Source: Uranotaenia lowii (Eukaryota > Arthropoda > Insecta > Diptera > Culicidae). From it: a DNA stretch of 64,000 bases. Where the stretch lies: NCBI RefSeq assembly GCF_029784155.1, contig NC_073692.1, positions 157,633,582 to 157,697,581 of the forward strand. The letters are read 5' to 3'. Numbering within the stretch: position 1 is the first letter of the stretch; each line of letters begins with the position of its first letter. This document shows, one piece after another, positions 23,077 through 34,312 of the stretch. The notes below the pieces were generated by a model, which worked only from the letters and a program-made list of their open reading frames with translations, had not been told where the DNA came from and searched no databases. The position numbers and the translations under genes were made by a program.

Positions 23077-25599
23077 CAGGCCCGTGCGAAGGACCCGTCC
23101 ATGGGGGGGGGGGGGGGGGGGGGGGTGGGTGTGTGGTTTTTCAAAACTCAAAATTTAGCCAAAAATAATAACCATTCCAAGAATATGCCATAAATAAAGT
23201 AATTGATTTCTAAACAATGTCTTACTTATGATTAACCCACAAACCAAAAAAATAATAGATTTAGCTGATAAAATAAATCATTATTTTCAATACAAATCAC
23301 AATGAATGTTTCAAATCAATGCTGTTTCCAGTAAGTCAAAATGATGTTCCTTATTCGGAACTAGAAATTTGCTTGAAAATGAATTCGATAATCGAAGTTT
23401 CGACTGAAGCTTCAGGCACAAGAATTAAAGCACAGAAATAGAATACATAGAATAGGTATAACACCAGATTCAAAAAGAATAACTGAATTCTCAAATAAAT
23501 GTTAGATGAGGTTTAAAATCCACCATGATTAAAAATTGTTAGAAAAATGATAATAATTGTCATTTATTATTGATTTTATTAAATATTTCTTTTCTTCATT
23601 TTTAGTCGAAAGATTGATTGAAAAATTCCGCTGAACTCCCTTGAATTAAAAAAAAACAATCACGATTTGAAATGTGGATTCTTGATTAAGAAAAAAACCA
23701 TTTGAACTTAGGAGAATCTATTTAATAGTTGATAATTGAATTTTATTTGGAAAAAGAAGAAAATATTTTAATTGAAGACTGCCAGAGATCAAGTCAAAGA
23801 TAAAACCCTTTTCTTTATAAATATTCTTGCAGTTATTTAAATGAAAAGGTTAGAAAAGTTCTGGAGTTCAAAATAGTAACTTTATATATTTCAAATACAA
23901 CTTGCTCAATTAAACTGACATATTGGAAAATGATCAATAAGAAGTTGACAAAATAAAAATAAAAACGATGAATTCCAATATTTCTTTGGATATTGAAAGC
24001 ACAGAGTTTATACAAATTTAATTAATATTGGGCATTAAAATTTAACTTTCAAGTTGCTAGGTAATTCAAATAAGATAAATTAAAAATTATGAACGATTAA
24101 AAAAATTATTTAATATAATGCAAATTAATCAAATAAAATTTATAAATTAATAAATTAATAAATTTTCAATCGAAGGTTTCAAAGTTTAAAATTTCAAGCC
24201 CTGTATATTTTGTGGGTTTCAATTGGAATATTGGAGCCTGGAAAAGACAAAAGATGGAAACTATATTTTTCTTATTACAAATTAAGTTCCAAAGGATTCC
24301 AAGAAAATAATGTTTTCAGAACACAAAAATTTAGAATTAAAAAAAAATAAACTTACTAAAAATATTTCATAAAGTTTAAATAGTTTTACTTCAAAATTTG
24401 GTAAATGTATTTGAATATAAAAACAAAATATGAAGAAGAAAATGATGAGTTTTTTAACATTTGAGAAGAATTTTTTTTCAATTAACTTATTAGTAGAATT
24501 TAATTGACTCTAAGAAACAGCAAGGTGCGTATGATTGAATTATTGATTTGGAAGATTTAAGCACACTAGTTGTCAAATTTCTTTGATCACTTTTTGATTA
24601 GTGATAAGGAGTTTTTAAACTTGAAAATGTATCAGTTTAAGGTGAAATCAATCATTGATAACTAATTATATAACAAATCAACGTTAAAGAAAAACTTGAT
24701 TCTGATATGGTTTATTATTTATTTAATCAATTAAGGAAGAACATTTTAAACATGATGATGCATTGTCCAAAAAAGTGGGATACTCCTGTTTTGAAAAATT
24801 TGTAAAGATATCATTACTAGTATTTCTGACATTACTAAATAAAGTTTACAAAAAAAAATCAATTCATTTAACCAAATTTGTTCAAACCTGCAAAACGATT
24901 AGTTTTTTGCTTTAAAAATATCTAAAACTCAATTTAATTTAAAACTTCATTCATTGCTTTCGAATGTGATGTTGAGCATTTAGAAAAACAAGAAACACAA
25001 AATAAAATTGAGACTGTAATTGATTACTTGAAGAATATATCATATCAGCACGTTGTTTTGTTAATCAAAATTTTTAGTAATAAAGTAGAGGATACTAGAT
25101 TTTAGATTTTATTTTGCTAATTCTGTTGACCATTATGAGTCATGATACATGGCTTTTAATATATAAAATTAGTATTCGGTGAATAAATTTTGATGTTAAA
25201 ATTGTTTGTTTTCAAACTCTTAATTTGTTTCGTTACACTTCTCAATAAAAACCCATTCTAAAGACGAGGTAGTGTTTTTGAATGTCAAGTTTAGAGTTTC
25301 AATACAAAATGTTGATTGAATTGCATATAGAAATTTACAATAAAAAAATTGTTTAAATTCGTGAACGGGCATATATGTATCTAATTTTGTTAAATGAAAT
25401 GTCTCAAGTCTAGAGTGAGTTACGATTAATTTCCGCCGGAGGCGAGAAAAATTTCTGACTTTCTGGTTAAGACTTATTCAACATCTTTTGAGATCAAGTA
25501 ATTTCCCTTTACTATGTTGAAAATTTTACTTGGAAAAAATCTCCATGGGGGGGGGGGGGGTTAAACCCCTAAACCCCCCCCCCCCTTCGCACGGCCTTG
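23077..25599. mobile_element. Non-autonomous hAT-like element with G-run ends
   Basis: The ends read CAGGCCCGTGCGAAGG on the left and CCTTCGCACGGCCTTG on the right, a hAT-like inverted repeat. The flanks ATCGAGAC (23069-23076) and ATCGAGGC (25600-25607) form an 8-bp target duplication with one mismatch; copy B has the empty site ATCGAGGC at 37820-37827. Next to the ends are homopolymers: G23 at 23103-23125, and G14 then C12 around TTAAACCCCTAAA at 25547-25585. The 2.4-kb interior is very AT-rich and has no ORF; its 24790-25290 part is diverged from sequences at 17500, 21050 and 22600. Confidence 0.8.
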
Positions 25600-25647
25600 A
25601 TCGAGGCCATCAATTTTGTGCAAGGTCCAAAAGAATGGTGCTTGGGA

Positions 25648-25944
25648 TTAGCAGTAGGCATTCTCAATGTACAAAACTGATGCTCTCCAATTTAAATAAT
25701 GATTAATAACGGCGCCGGCCACGTCCTCGTAGTCAATGGGGATGTAGGGAAGGAATGTTAGTGAGATACTTTTCAGGTTCAACCAGCAACCTTTCGCTTC
25801 TGCATACCTTAACAAATGATTTGAAATAGTCAGCAACAGAGATAAGCTAGTATCACCAACTATGGAAACCGTCTGTTCGTCTGCGAATCTATATTCAAGT
25901 GTCTCGGGAGGGATATTTTTTAGTAAGAGAAAGGTATAGACCAA
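25648..25944 (-). pseudogene. Decayed non-LTR reverse transcriptase fragment in unit X
   Basis: The frame includes IPPETLEYRFADEQTVSIVG, which has the layout of an R1/LOA-type reverse transcriptase around the catalytic YADD box: LPPET, then FADE in place of YADD, then VG.T, then an AEAKGCWLNLKS stretch in the position of W....GL.L...K. The active-site aspartates are partly lost and the flanks are full of stops. Copy B has the same fragment near 42779-42960. Confidence 0.45.
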
Positions 25945-26418
25945 GATCCATTTTGGTGAATGGTGCAGTCTTTGGTTTTCCTACGTCTCCTATGCTTCTA
26001 GACATTCCCTCTGGAATCTTCTGTTTTTCAAGCTTATTCGGAGCATCTTATATTTTTGTTATTGTTGATTGAAAAAAAAATGTGCTTCAGTATTTTCTAT
26101 TCGAGCTAGCTAGTTTTCCTTGCTTGTATTTCTGTTTTATCAAAAAATCTAAGATATATCTCACGATTAATTTACAGGCTTACTATCGGGCAATCGTTGA
26201 CATACATTATAAATAAAGGGTGATACGGTCAAAATTTAGTAAAGGGAAAACGCGTGTAAATCGGTGAAATCGTTTATTTAAAAAATCAAATTAAATTTCT
26301 TTTTCAAGTTCAATTAGTATAAAATTCAGGAAAAATATTCATTTAGGCTTCCGTTTTTCCAAATCCGAATTGCCGGGCCTTATGCTTAACCTCTCCCCTC
26401 AGATTTTGTACAGCTACC

Positions 26419-27795
26419 AGTTAAACTATTTTTCTTATTTTTTCATAAAAAAAATATTTATTTTTTATCACACTTAAAACTACACTTAGATTATACTACT
26501 TCTTATTGACTACACTTCACTGAAGCCTAGAACTGAACTGAACGTTTGATTTGATTCCATTCCCTTTTATTCCGTCTGAAATGAATCGTTATCTACTGGG
26601 ATTGTTTTATGTTTAATTTCTCATTCTCTGGGAATGGAATGTTCGTATTGACTTTGGTTTGTGTCTGGGAATGTTTATTATCGATTAATGTTTGGGTTAT
26701 TGTAATTTTCTCGAATAACTAGATTCGCTTGCACATTTTTCGACTGTCAAATAATTGTATAAAATCTTTTGCTCACCTTGTTTTGTAGGTTCTTGAATCA
26801 TTTGTTTACAAATGTTCCCTGACAACTTTAAAATATGACAAAGTTCGTTTCATGAAATTTCGGTCGCGATATCAATATTCATCCACCGCCCGCCTTTGCT
26901 TTACCCGATGTTATGTTGAAAACAAAATTAGTATTTCAAACAAACAAATGAAATTCACGTATTTGTAACGCAATGTTTGATAATGATATAGTAAATTTTA
27001 CGAAAAAGTGGCAATAAATCTATAAAAATTCAATTCTATCGCCGTATTCAAAGAACCAAACGGTATATGCTTAGTTTTTCAAACCCGTAAAATAATTATA
27101 ATAACTAAATATTCGAAATCTGGTATTTCAAAGCTTTTATTATTTCACCTTTTTATCATAACTTCCACTTCCGATATCGGTTAACACAATCTGCGAGCTC
27201 TTGGGATAATCGATTTAGATCTGTATAGATGTGGCTACTCGAAAAGATCTACGTTTAAGGGAACCATATAGATAGCATTTCTGGCCACCGGACAGTCCTC
27301 TGTAGCCTCACATTTGGGAGTGAAACTAAAATACGGTGCTACTTCCGAGTCCCCGACAGTCGGATAACATTTGCAGAGTAGTCAAAAATTTGGTATCAGA
27401 TGAAGTCTTCTGTTTTTTCACTAGAACCTTTCCTGGAATACAAATGTTACTAAATAGTGGTTCCATAGTTCAATTTGATGATACCTACCCAACAATTTGA
27501 GCTTAGATATAAAAATTTGCTTGTTTACGTAAAATATTCATACTTCCTCCTTAGCAGTTTGTTATGATTGCTGAAAAAAATTGATTTTGCCATTGGCTAC
27601 CATGATTGCCTAGGAACGTATTCAAGAGGCGTACACATATGACGGTGAGAGAAAAAAGCGAAATAGTAGAGCGAAATTTGAGACTGACGAAATTTTTGTG
27701 AGCAAACTCTAGCGCGAAAAGAAAATCTCAATATTGATTTTATTTATAATATCGAACTCGATGGATGGGCGCGTGGTAGCTTCTATGCGGTAACT
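26419..27795 (-). repeat. Errantivirus 3' LTR, full length (1377 bp)
   Basis: Bounded by AGTTAAACTA on the left and GCGGTAACT on the right, with the polypurine tract adjoining. About 1034 bp (roughly 26704-27737) have no counterpart in the 5' LTR; the breakpoint carries the microhomology TATTG on both sides, which favours a deletion in the 5' LTR over an insertion here. Confidence 0.85.
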
Positions 27796-27807
27796 CCTCC
27801 CCTCCTA
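27796..27807 (-). promoter_or_regulatory. Errantivirus polypurine tract
   Basis: On the minus strand TAGGAGGGGAGG directly precedes the 3' LTR start AGTTACCGC, the expected position of the plus-strand DNA primer. Confidence 0.85.
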
Positions 27808-27950
27808 AATGACTTTGTCCTCAAAGTCTGATTGGTCTGGAAGACGTTGGCGTATTGAAGTATGTTACGATTTCTTGGAACCTTTCATCGGAGACATCTG
27901 GGTATGGTGATTTTGGTAGATTTTCCTTCGGTGCCGTTGGTATTCTTTCG

Positions 27951-29528
27951 TCAGAGATAGATTTGTAGATTTTGCTTAGGCGCTGTTGGTATTCTGTTGA
28001 GAAGCTTGATTTCTACTGATGTATTTTTATGTGTTCTTCTTCTGATTGCGTACAAACCAATTGTTCCTATAATTAAGCAAAGAGTTAAAATGCTCATTGA
28101 TCCAAAAATGTGAATCTTCCATTTGAATGATTCATTTTGTAGATATACATGTTTTAGCATTGACCTATGTTTAATTGTCAAGTTAGCTAAAATTTCTGGT
28201 GGTGGAAGATCAACTATGTTGTTTTCGTTAGCGAGTATTCCTGTTGTTGGTCTGAATGACTTTTTTGTTGTTTCCATCATTGTGTTTAGATATTGGATGT
28301 TATCAATAAAAATTTCGCATTGATCGAAATTTATTAAATATGATCCTTCTAAACGTTGCGTATTATTGCTGCAATTAGATTGAAGGGTTACATTCACATT
28401 ATTCAAAAGTAATGTTGCTTCGTTGATTCTTTTTATAATTCCGTTGCCGTAAACCTTTTCATAAGTGCAATTTGCATGTTGAAGGTTGATAATATTACTT
28501 ATGCATTGACTAGTAGGTTTCAATGCTTCAGATTCGCATAGGTAAAACTCATTTTCCTCTTTGCATTGGGTCAGAGTTTCGAAAACATGAGTTTTATTTT
28601 TGATGACGTAATTAGATTGGATGTGGATTCTTCTTTCATTGATAATCAAAGGATCTACAAATTCATAGTCGAAAATATCCGTTGAAAGTTGTGGAATTTG
28701 TAGTATGTAGATAAATTGGGTGTCATTTACAGCGATTTTTGCTACTGCTCTCGTTAATAAGTCTTCAAACGATGAGACAAATATTTGTTGTTGTTTGAGG
28801 AAAGTTCGGATTCTCCTGAAATCTTTAATCGAGAATATTTGGCTGCTTGGAATACCGTTTTTCGCTAATAGTATGGCATCTTCAAGGACTTCTAATTGGT
28901 GTTGAATGGCATCAATGTTGAGTATAATAGTTAGAAGATTAATTTCGATGGTATGTTGTTGTTTTGATTTGTAGTCCAGTTGTAGTAACTCATTTGTAAT
29001 GTTGGTAAGATGAATGACTCTGGAGTTAAGTGCTTCATTAAATAGGAATTGCTGGTTGTTGTTGGTAATTAGTTTGTTCATGGTTCCATTGATGATTCTC
29101 AGGTCGTCTGCATCTGGAGTTCCTGCTATCCATTTGATGACTGTACCTACGCTGTCCCATCTTTTCCTGCGTTGTTCATGTGGAATAAGCTTGTTATATG
29201 TTTGGTATAATAAATTATTTTTATTGATCAGTAATCTATAAAGCTGATTATTGTAAGTATTGTTTTTCACGACATTGTCAAAATTTATTATAATTTCTTC
29301 GATATGTTTTATATCTAATGGTTGAACTATTTTAACATAACCAACTTTTATTTTTGCTTTTCCTAATGGTATCACTGCTAAAGGGTTTTTATTAAGGTCG
29401 TGAATCTGTACTATTGCATTTGCAAGATGAATTATTAATCTGTAAAATAAAAAGTATATAAAACAATAATTATTCATTTTGAAAATTTTTTCGTAAATTT
29501 GCCTTATGAATTTTTCTACCTTGGTCAT
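27951..29528 (-). CDS. env: Errantivirus envelope glycoprotein (F-like)
   Basis: A 525-residue open frame. A second Met at residue 18 begins a hydrophobic signal-like segment. A furin-type RRKR lies at residues 120-123, followed by a conserved errantivirus stretch with GTPDADD that overlaps the fusion-peptide region. Many N-x-S/T sites occupy the ectodomain. One membrane anchor is near residues 476-494, followed by a basic cytoplasmic tail. Errantivirus Env proteins are related to baculovirus F proteins and mediate membrane fusion. The frame overlaps the end of pol by 59 nt; in gypsy-group elements env is made from a spliced RNA. No break seen. Confidence 0.9.
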   Translation of the reverse strand: MTKVEKFIRQIYEKIFKMNNYCFIYFLFYRLIIHLANAIVQIHDLNKNPLAVIPLGKAKIKVGYVKIVQPLDIKHIEEIIINFDNVVKNNTYNNQLYRLLINKNNLLYQTYNKLIPHEQRRKRWDSVGTVIKWIAGTPDADDLRIINGTMNKLITNNNQQFLFNEALNSRVIHLTNITNELLQLDYKSKQQHTIEINLLTIILNIDAIQHQLEVLEDAILLAKNGIPSSQIFSIKDFRRIRTFLKQQQIFVSSFEDLLTRAVAKIAVNDTQFIYILQIPQLSTDIFDYEFVDPLIINERRIHIQSNYVIKNKTHVFETLTQCKEENEFYLCESEALKPTSQCISNIINLQHANCTYEKVYGNGIIKRINEATLLLNNVNVTLQSNCSNNTQRLEGSYLINFDQCEIFIDNIQYLNTMMETTKKSFRPTTGILANENNIVDLPPPEILANLTIKHRSMLKHVYLQNESFKWKIHIFGSMSILTLCLIIGTIGLYAIRRRTHKNTSVEIKLLNRIPTAPKQNLQIYL

Positions 29529-32500
29529 CGATTACATAAGTTTTATAGTTTTCTAACACTTTAATTTTTTTAAATCGTGGCTCTCTTTTTGAGATGGTAT
29601 TATTTTTTTCAAATGCGTAACTACCAATGGGAAAATCTTTGTATAAAGGATCCATAATTTTTGCATTTTTATCTTGATAAATTTTTATAACTCTATCTAG
29701 GTTTTCTTGTCTTTTCTTAGCAAAGTCAGCTAAATTTAAATTCTCTGTATTAGTTCCTGTATATATATTTTTTGGTGTATCTTTTATAAAAGAATGTATT
29801 GAATTATTATATTTGTGAACAGCTATTTGAATTATTTCTATAATTGATAATTCTGTATGTTCATTTCTAAAACATCTTACAATTTCTCTAATAGTAGAAT
29901 GGACTCTTTCTATTTGTCCATTTGTTTCTGAGTGGTTTACTGGGGTTTTGAAGATTTGAATTCCTATATTCCTAATTCTTTGTTCTATTACTTCTGAAGT
30001 AAACGTTCTTTCATTATCAATAACGATCATGGCTGGAATATCCCAGTCATATAGTAAATCCATGAGTGGTTGTTCAACATCAAGTATTGACCTTGATTTT
30101 ATAGGTTTTATCTTGACAAATTTTGAAACTTTGTCAATTGATGATAAAAAAATATTATTTTGATTATATGCAAATATATCAATGTGAATAATTTCACCTG
30201 GATATTGCGGTATTGGTGTCTTAACTGGTAAATTTGGTTGAGGTTTCCTATCATATTTTTCAATTTTACATATTTCACAAGTGCTAACAAATTGTTTTGT
30301 TTTTTTATGCATTCTTGGGAAATAGCAAATTTTAATCAATTGTGCTATATTTTCTTTGACATTTCGATGTGCAAAGTTATGTATTTCTTGGATTTTTATA
30401 ATCTGATCATTCTCGTCAGTCACATCTTCTACGATTTTTTGTGAAAATCTGACTTTAATTCTAGCTGGATCATAAGTATCTTTATAAATTTCTTGAATTA
30501 TTCCCATTATTGGTTCTGTTGTAAGAATTCCATTCAGAACATTAGGAATTAAATATTCTTTAAGTTTACTTTCTAAAAACTGTTTCGAAAAATAAGGTTC
30601 ATGAAAAGTATGCCTTTTATTTTTACCAAAAACCGTAGTGAAATTATAAAATGATGTATTATCGATTTTAAAAATAAGTTGATTTTTAAAGACATTAATA
30701 GGAGATTCTGTAGAAGGGATGTAAGATTGGTCATCATTATCTGATGAATGTAGAGTGGGTGTTAAAGAATTTATTTGATTCAAATCACCTAGTTTTATTC
30801 TTGATAAAGCATCTGCAACATTATTAGAGGTTCCTTTTTTATAAAAAATTTCGTGATCATGTTCTTCTATGTAAGACTTCCATCGTTTTAATTTTGCATT
30901 TACGTTCTTTGGAGATATTGCATATGTTAATGGCATGTGATCTGTATATATGTGGATTTTTGCTCCATATATAAAATTTCTGAAATTATTTAAGGCCCAA
31001 ACTATGGCTAACATCTCTTTCTCATTAGTCGCATAGTTTTCCTCACATTTAGATAAAGTTCTGGAAATAAAAGAAATAGGTTTGTCACCATCTTTAGTTT
31101 TTTGTGATAAAACTGCTCCAATCGCAACATTGGAAGCATCTGTTGTAATTACGAAAGGTTCATTGAAATTAGGAAATATTAAAACATCATTTGATGTCAA
31201 GATATTTTTCAAAGTTATAAAAGCATTAATTGCTTGTTGATCTAAAGTTATTAAACATTTTTTTGATTCATTTTTAGAAATACGTTTATGACCATTTTCA
31301 CCTCTAAGTAAAATTGTCAAAGGTTTTGCTAATTTTGCATAGTCTTTTATAAATCTTCTATAATAACCTGAAAGTCCCAAAAACATTCTCAATTCCTTCA
31401 GATTTGTAGGTTGGGGATAATTTTTAATTGCTTCAATTTTTTTAGGGTTGGGCATTAAACCATTTTTTGAAACAATGAATCCTAAAAATTCGACTTCGGT
31501 TTTTAAGAATTCCGATTTGTCAGGTTGGATTCTAAAGTTAGCTTTTCGAAGAGTTTCAAATATTGTTCTTATATTTTCCATATGTTCTTCAAATGTTTTC
31601 CCAATAATAATTATGTCATCAATATAGACATAACAAATTTTTCCAATGTGTTCTCTTAACACATCGTCCATAACTCTTTGAAAAATGCTTGGTGCGTTTT
31701 TTAATCCAAATGGCATACGCACAAATTCATATTTGCCATTATTAATTGAAAAGGCTGTTTTCTCAACATCTTTTTCAGCCATTGGAATTTGGTGAAATCC
31801 CGATGCTAAATCAATAGTTGTAAAAAATTGGTTTTCTCCTAAATTAGCAAGAACAGTGGAAGTATCAGGGATCGGATATCGATCACTTATTGTTTTGGTG
31901 TTAAGTTTCCTGAAATCAATTACTAGTCTGTATTTTTTTTCATTCGATGCATCCATTTTTTTTGGTACAATCCAAATGGGTGAATTACAAGGTGATTTGG
32001 AAGGCCTTATAATTCCATCATTCAATAATTTATTTATTTGCTTGGTAACCTCTGTTTTAAGACTTTGGGGATAAGGATAAGATTTGGAATATATGGGATT
32101 GTCATCAATTGTTCGGATTTCTGCTTTTATTTCCGTTGTGAAAGAAAGTTTTTCATCTGGGGGCTGGAACAGGTCCTGAAAATCTTCTAAGACGTTATTG
32201 AGTTTCTGCTTCTGAAATGATGAAAGATGATTATCTCTTATGATAATTTTATTTACCTCTTGTAGTTTATGTTGCAATAAAGGAATTTCATAATTGTTAT
32301 TTATAATTAATTTTGCATTTTTTGTGTCGATGATAGCACTAATTTCTCGTAGTGTATCATGACCAATTATAGCATCAAATGTTTTTAAATTTTTCAAATG
32401 GTAAAATTTTACATTTATATCTGAGAATGGTTTAAAAAATTTCGCTTGTGAAAAGGATTTAATTTCTATGTCTCCACCGACAGAAGAAACAAAAAATGGG

Positions 32501-32571
32501 GTTTCAACCTCATGAGATACTGTTGCGTATTTCGGGTGAATGTAGTTTTTGTTCGATCCTGTGTCGACCAA
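29470..32571 (-). CDS. pol: Errantivirus Pol polyprotein (protease, RT, RNase H, integrase)
   Basis: The frame opens upstream of the listed TTG, continuous back to the gag 3' end, and translation is expected by -1 frameshift. In order: aspartic protease (VDTGSN at the start), reverse transcriptase with TTIDLASGFHQIP and the YVYIDD active site, RNase H (TDASNVAIGAVLSQ), an HHCC zinc-binding region (HNFAH ... CEICK), then the integrase core with Asp in IIHIDIF, Asp in VIDNERTF and Glu in TNGQIERVH. Length and domain order are those of Ty3/gypsy errantiviruses. Uninterrupted over about 1050 residues. Confidence 0.95.
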   Translation of the reverse strand: MVDTGSNKNYIHPKYATVSHEVETPFFVSSVGGDIEIKSFSQAKFFKPFSDINVKFYHLKNLKTFDAIIGHDTLREISAIIDTKNAKLIINNNYEIPLLQHKLQEVNKIIIRDNHLSSFQKQKLNNVLEDFQDLFQPPDEKLSFTTEIKAEIRTIDDNPIYSKSYPYPQSLKTEVTKQINKLLNDGIIRPSKSPCNSPIWIVPKKMDASNEKKYRLVIDFRKLNTKTISDRYPIPDTSTVLANLGENQFFTTIDLASGFHQIPMAEKDVEKTAFSINNGKYEFVRMPFGLKNAPSIFQRVMDDVLREHIGKICYVYIDDIIIIGKTFEEHMENIRTIFETLRKANFRIQPDKSEFLKTEVEFLGFIVSKNGLMPNPKKIEAIKNYPQPTNLKELRMFLGLSGYYRRFIKDYAKLAKPLTILLRGENGHKRISKNESKKCLITLDQQAINAFITLKNILTSNDVLIFPNFNEPFVITTDASNVAIGAVLSQKTKDGDKPISFISRTLSKCEENYATNEKEMLAIVWALNNFRNFIYGAKIHIYTDHMPLTYAISPKNVNAKLKRWKSYIEEHDHEIFYKKGTSNNVADALSRIKLGDLNQINSLTPTLHSSDNDDQSYIPSTESPINVFKNQLIFKIDNTSFYNFTTVFGKNKRHTFHEPYFSKQFLESKLKEYLIPNVLNGILTTEPIMGIIQEIYKDTYDPARIKVRFSQKIVEDVTDENDQIIKIQEIHNFAHRNVKENIAQLIKICYFPRMHKKTKQFVSTCEICKIEKYDRKPQPNLPVKTPIPQYPGEIIHIDIFAYNQNNIFLSSIDKVSKFVKIKPIKSRSILDVEQPLMDLLYDWDIPAMIVIDNERTFTSEVIEQRIRNIGIQIFKTPVNHSETNGQIERVHSTIREIVRCFRNEHTELSIIEIIQIAVHKYNNSIHSFIKDTPKNIYTGTNTENLNLADFAKKRQENLDRVIKIYQDKNAKIMDPLYKDFPIGSYAFEKNNTISKREPRFKKIKVLENYKTYVIDDQGRKIHKANLRKNFQNE

Positions 32572-32627
32572 TATTTTTAATGGGTTCTCTAATTTACCAT
32601 AACATAAGAAATATGGTAAAGAGGAAT

Positions 32628-33902
32628 TTATTCTAAAAAATTTAGTTCGGCATTTTGAAATCTTTCAACGTTATATTTATTTTCCTGTTTCTCCCAATTT
32701 TGATTATATCTAGTGAAGGATTTGTCATCATAGTTATTATTAAATTGTTCAAGGTAATCATTTGTTTCATTTTTATATTTTGTTTTTATGTGAAATTGTT
32801 TAGGTCTGTTCACGTAATTGACCTGTTTTGACCTGATGGATGAATCTATATCCATAGGTTCAGGTTTTGGCATTCTTTGTTGTTGTGATTGTTGGTGATG
32901 TTGTTGTGGTCGATTTTGGTGTTGAGCAAAAGGATTATTTTGCGGTTGATGCTGTCGAGGTGGAAAAGCCGGAAATTGGTATTGTCGATTTGGCTGTTTA
33001 AAATCATTATTATGTCCCATTCTAGACGAGTGTCCAAAATTTTGATTGAATCTTGGAGGAATTGGTGGAGAGCTATTTTGTTGATATCCAAAGTTTGGAT
33101 TTTTTCTAGTCTGGTTTCTTTGTATCGGTAAATAATTTCGATTATTAAAACTTTGATTATCTGTTTTAGTTTTAATAAAAGTTTTCCTATATTCAATGTT
33201 TTGGTAAGTGATGCAGTACGCATAGGCATTTGCCAATGAGTCTGGATCATGATTCTTAAGAAATTTTCCTATTTCACCGTCTAAGCCTCTAATAAAAGCA
33301 TCAATAGCTTTTTTGTTATACATCCCAATCATTGCTCTTGAAGCTTCGGGATGTTTGTATTCCTGGCTCATCTTAATTTGGTTTGCTATAAGAGATAGCA
33401 ATTTATTAATTTCATCGTAAAATATTTCTAAATTTCTGCCTTTTTGTTGGCAGTTCATTAATTGGTAGTCTAATGTGGTGAGATCCCTTTTCTCGCCATA
33501 ATATTCTAAAAGAGTTTTCTTTATAAGATGCCAGTTGATGTTGACATCTGAATTTACTAAGGCATTATTGGCCTCTCCTTTAATTTTTCTTCTAATAGTT
33601 GTACAAATAGCATAGAATTTGTTTTTTTGATTTACAGTACTTGATGTACTTGGTTGATAAGCTTGGATAAGAGCGTCTACGTCTCTTATCCAAATATGTA
33701 ATTCATCCGGATTCCCGTGGAAATTCGGAATGTCTTTAATGATATCGGGTAATTTTTCAATTGCTGATGAATCAGCTGGTGACCCGTCCTCATTGATATA
33801 AATTAAAACGGGGTCACTGTAATCAATCAATTTTATGTTATTATTAACTGTTCCTTCAAGAACAGCTAGTCTCGCTAGAATTTGGGCTACTTCTTCAGCC
33901 AT
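32628..33902 (-). CDS. gag: Errantivirus Gag
   Basis: A 424-residue open frame starting MAEEVAQILARLAVLEG. The middle resembles retrotransposon Gag capsid (a FHGNPDELHIWIRDVDALI stretch). The C-terminal third is rich in Gln, Asn, Pro and Arg and has no CCHC zinc knuckle, which is usual for gypsy-group Gag. The stop at 32628 lies just after a U-UUU-UUA slippery site leading into pol. Confidence 0.92.
   Translation of the reverse strand: MAEEVAQILARLAVLEGTVNNNIKLIDYSDPVLIYINEDGSPADSSAIEKLPDIIKDIPNFHGNPDELHIWIRDVDALIQAYQPSTSSTVNQKNKFYAICTTIRRKIKGEANNALVNSDVNINWHLIKKTLLEYYGEKRDLTTLDYQLMNCQQKGRNLEIFYDEINKLLSLIANQIKMSQEYKHPEASRAMIGMYNKKAIDAFIRGLDGEIGKFLKNHDPDSLANAYAYCITYQNIEYRKTFIKTKTDNQSFNNRNYLPIQRNQTRKNPNFGYQQNSSPPIPPRFNQNFGHSSRMGHNNDFKQPNRQYQFPAFPPRQHQPQNNPFAQHQNRPQQHHQQSQQQRMPKPEPMDIDSSIRSKQVNYVNRPKQFHIKTKYKNETNDYLEQFNNNYDDKSFTRYNQNWEKQENKYNVERFQNAELNFLE
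32634..32640 (-). promoter_or_regulatory. Predicted -1 ribosomal frameshift site, gag to pol
   Basis: The gag codons AAT TTT TTA GAA TAA contain TTTTTTA in the zero frame (U UUU UUA). Slipping back one base moves the ribosome into a frame open straight through to pol. The same heptamer type is used by lentiviruses, and -1 frameshifting at gag/pol is known for gypsy-group errantiviruses. A downstream stimulatory structure was not worked out. Confidence 0.75.
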
Positions 33903-34293
33903 ATTACAATTGTTTTTTAAAGAAAGATTTTTAAATTTGATAATAAGGTTATCTATTTTGAAAATTGTTTAAGTAACTTTCTTTAAAATTGAAATAATTT
34001 TGTGATATTATTGTTTATTTATTTATTTATTTTTTTTTATTAATAGAAGAGAGAAAAAAAATAATTTTTTACTCACAGAAATATCCTTAATGAGTCGAAG
34101 CTTCTAACGGCTGACATCTCATGTAGGGGACCAACGTGCTTAGAAATCCTTCCCGATGTGGCGACTTTTTTCCTTTTTGCGTTGCGCTACTAATGGAGCC
34201 TTCCTCCACACGGCTGCTTGTAGCGGTTAGGAGTTCTTTCTTGTTTATCACTTCACTCTTAACGTTGTGATTAAACTTATTTTTTAACACGCT

Positions 34294-34312
34294 GGTCCCT
34301 ATTCGGGCGCCA
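34294..34312 (-). promoter_or_regulatory. Errantivirus primer binding site, tRNA-Lys type
   Basis: On the minus strand TGGCGCCCGAATAGGGACC begins with the last base of the 5' LTR. It is the tRNA-Lys-type primer site with at most one difference from the well-known retroviral Lys3 site. Overlap of the first T with the LTR is typical of gypsy-group elements. Confidence 0.85.

Larger units (their letters stand above)
22548..26215. repeat. Unit X, copy A (split by a hAT-like element)
   Basis: Segments 22548-23076 and 25600-26215 are collinear with parts of 35746-44640 (copy B), beginning TATCCAAACCAAGTC and ending CATTATAAATA. With insertions removed each copy is about 1.15 kb. The unit contains GCTTAGCTTAGCTTG, a decayed reverse-transcriptase-like frame on the minus strand, and two occurrences of GGGCAATCGTTGACATAC. 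The copies stand head to tail with an ITmD37E element exactly at the junction. Confidence 0.75.

Noticed and set aside
23103..23125. G23 run as assembly artefact
   Set aside because: A second G run and a C run occur at the other end of the same element in matching position, so runs are probably real, although exact lengths are uncertain.
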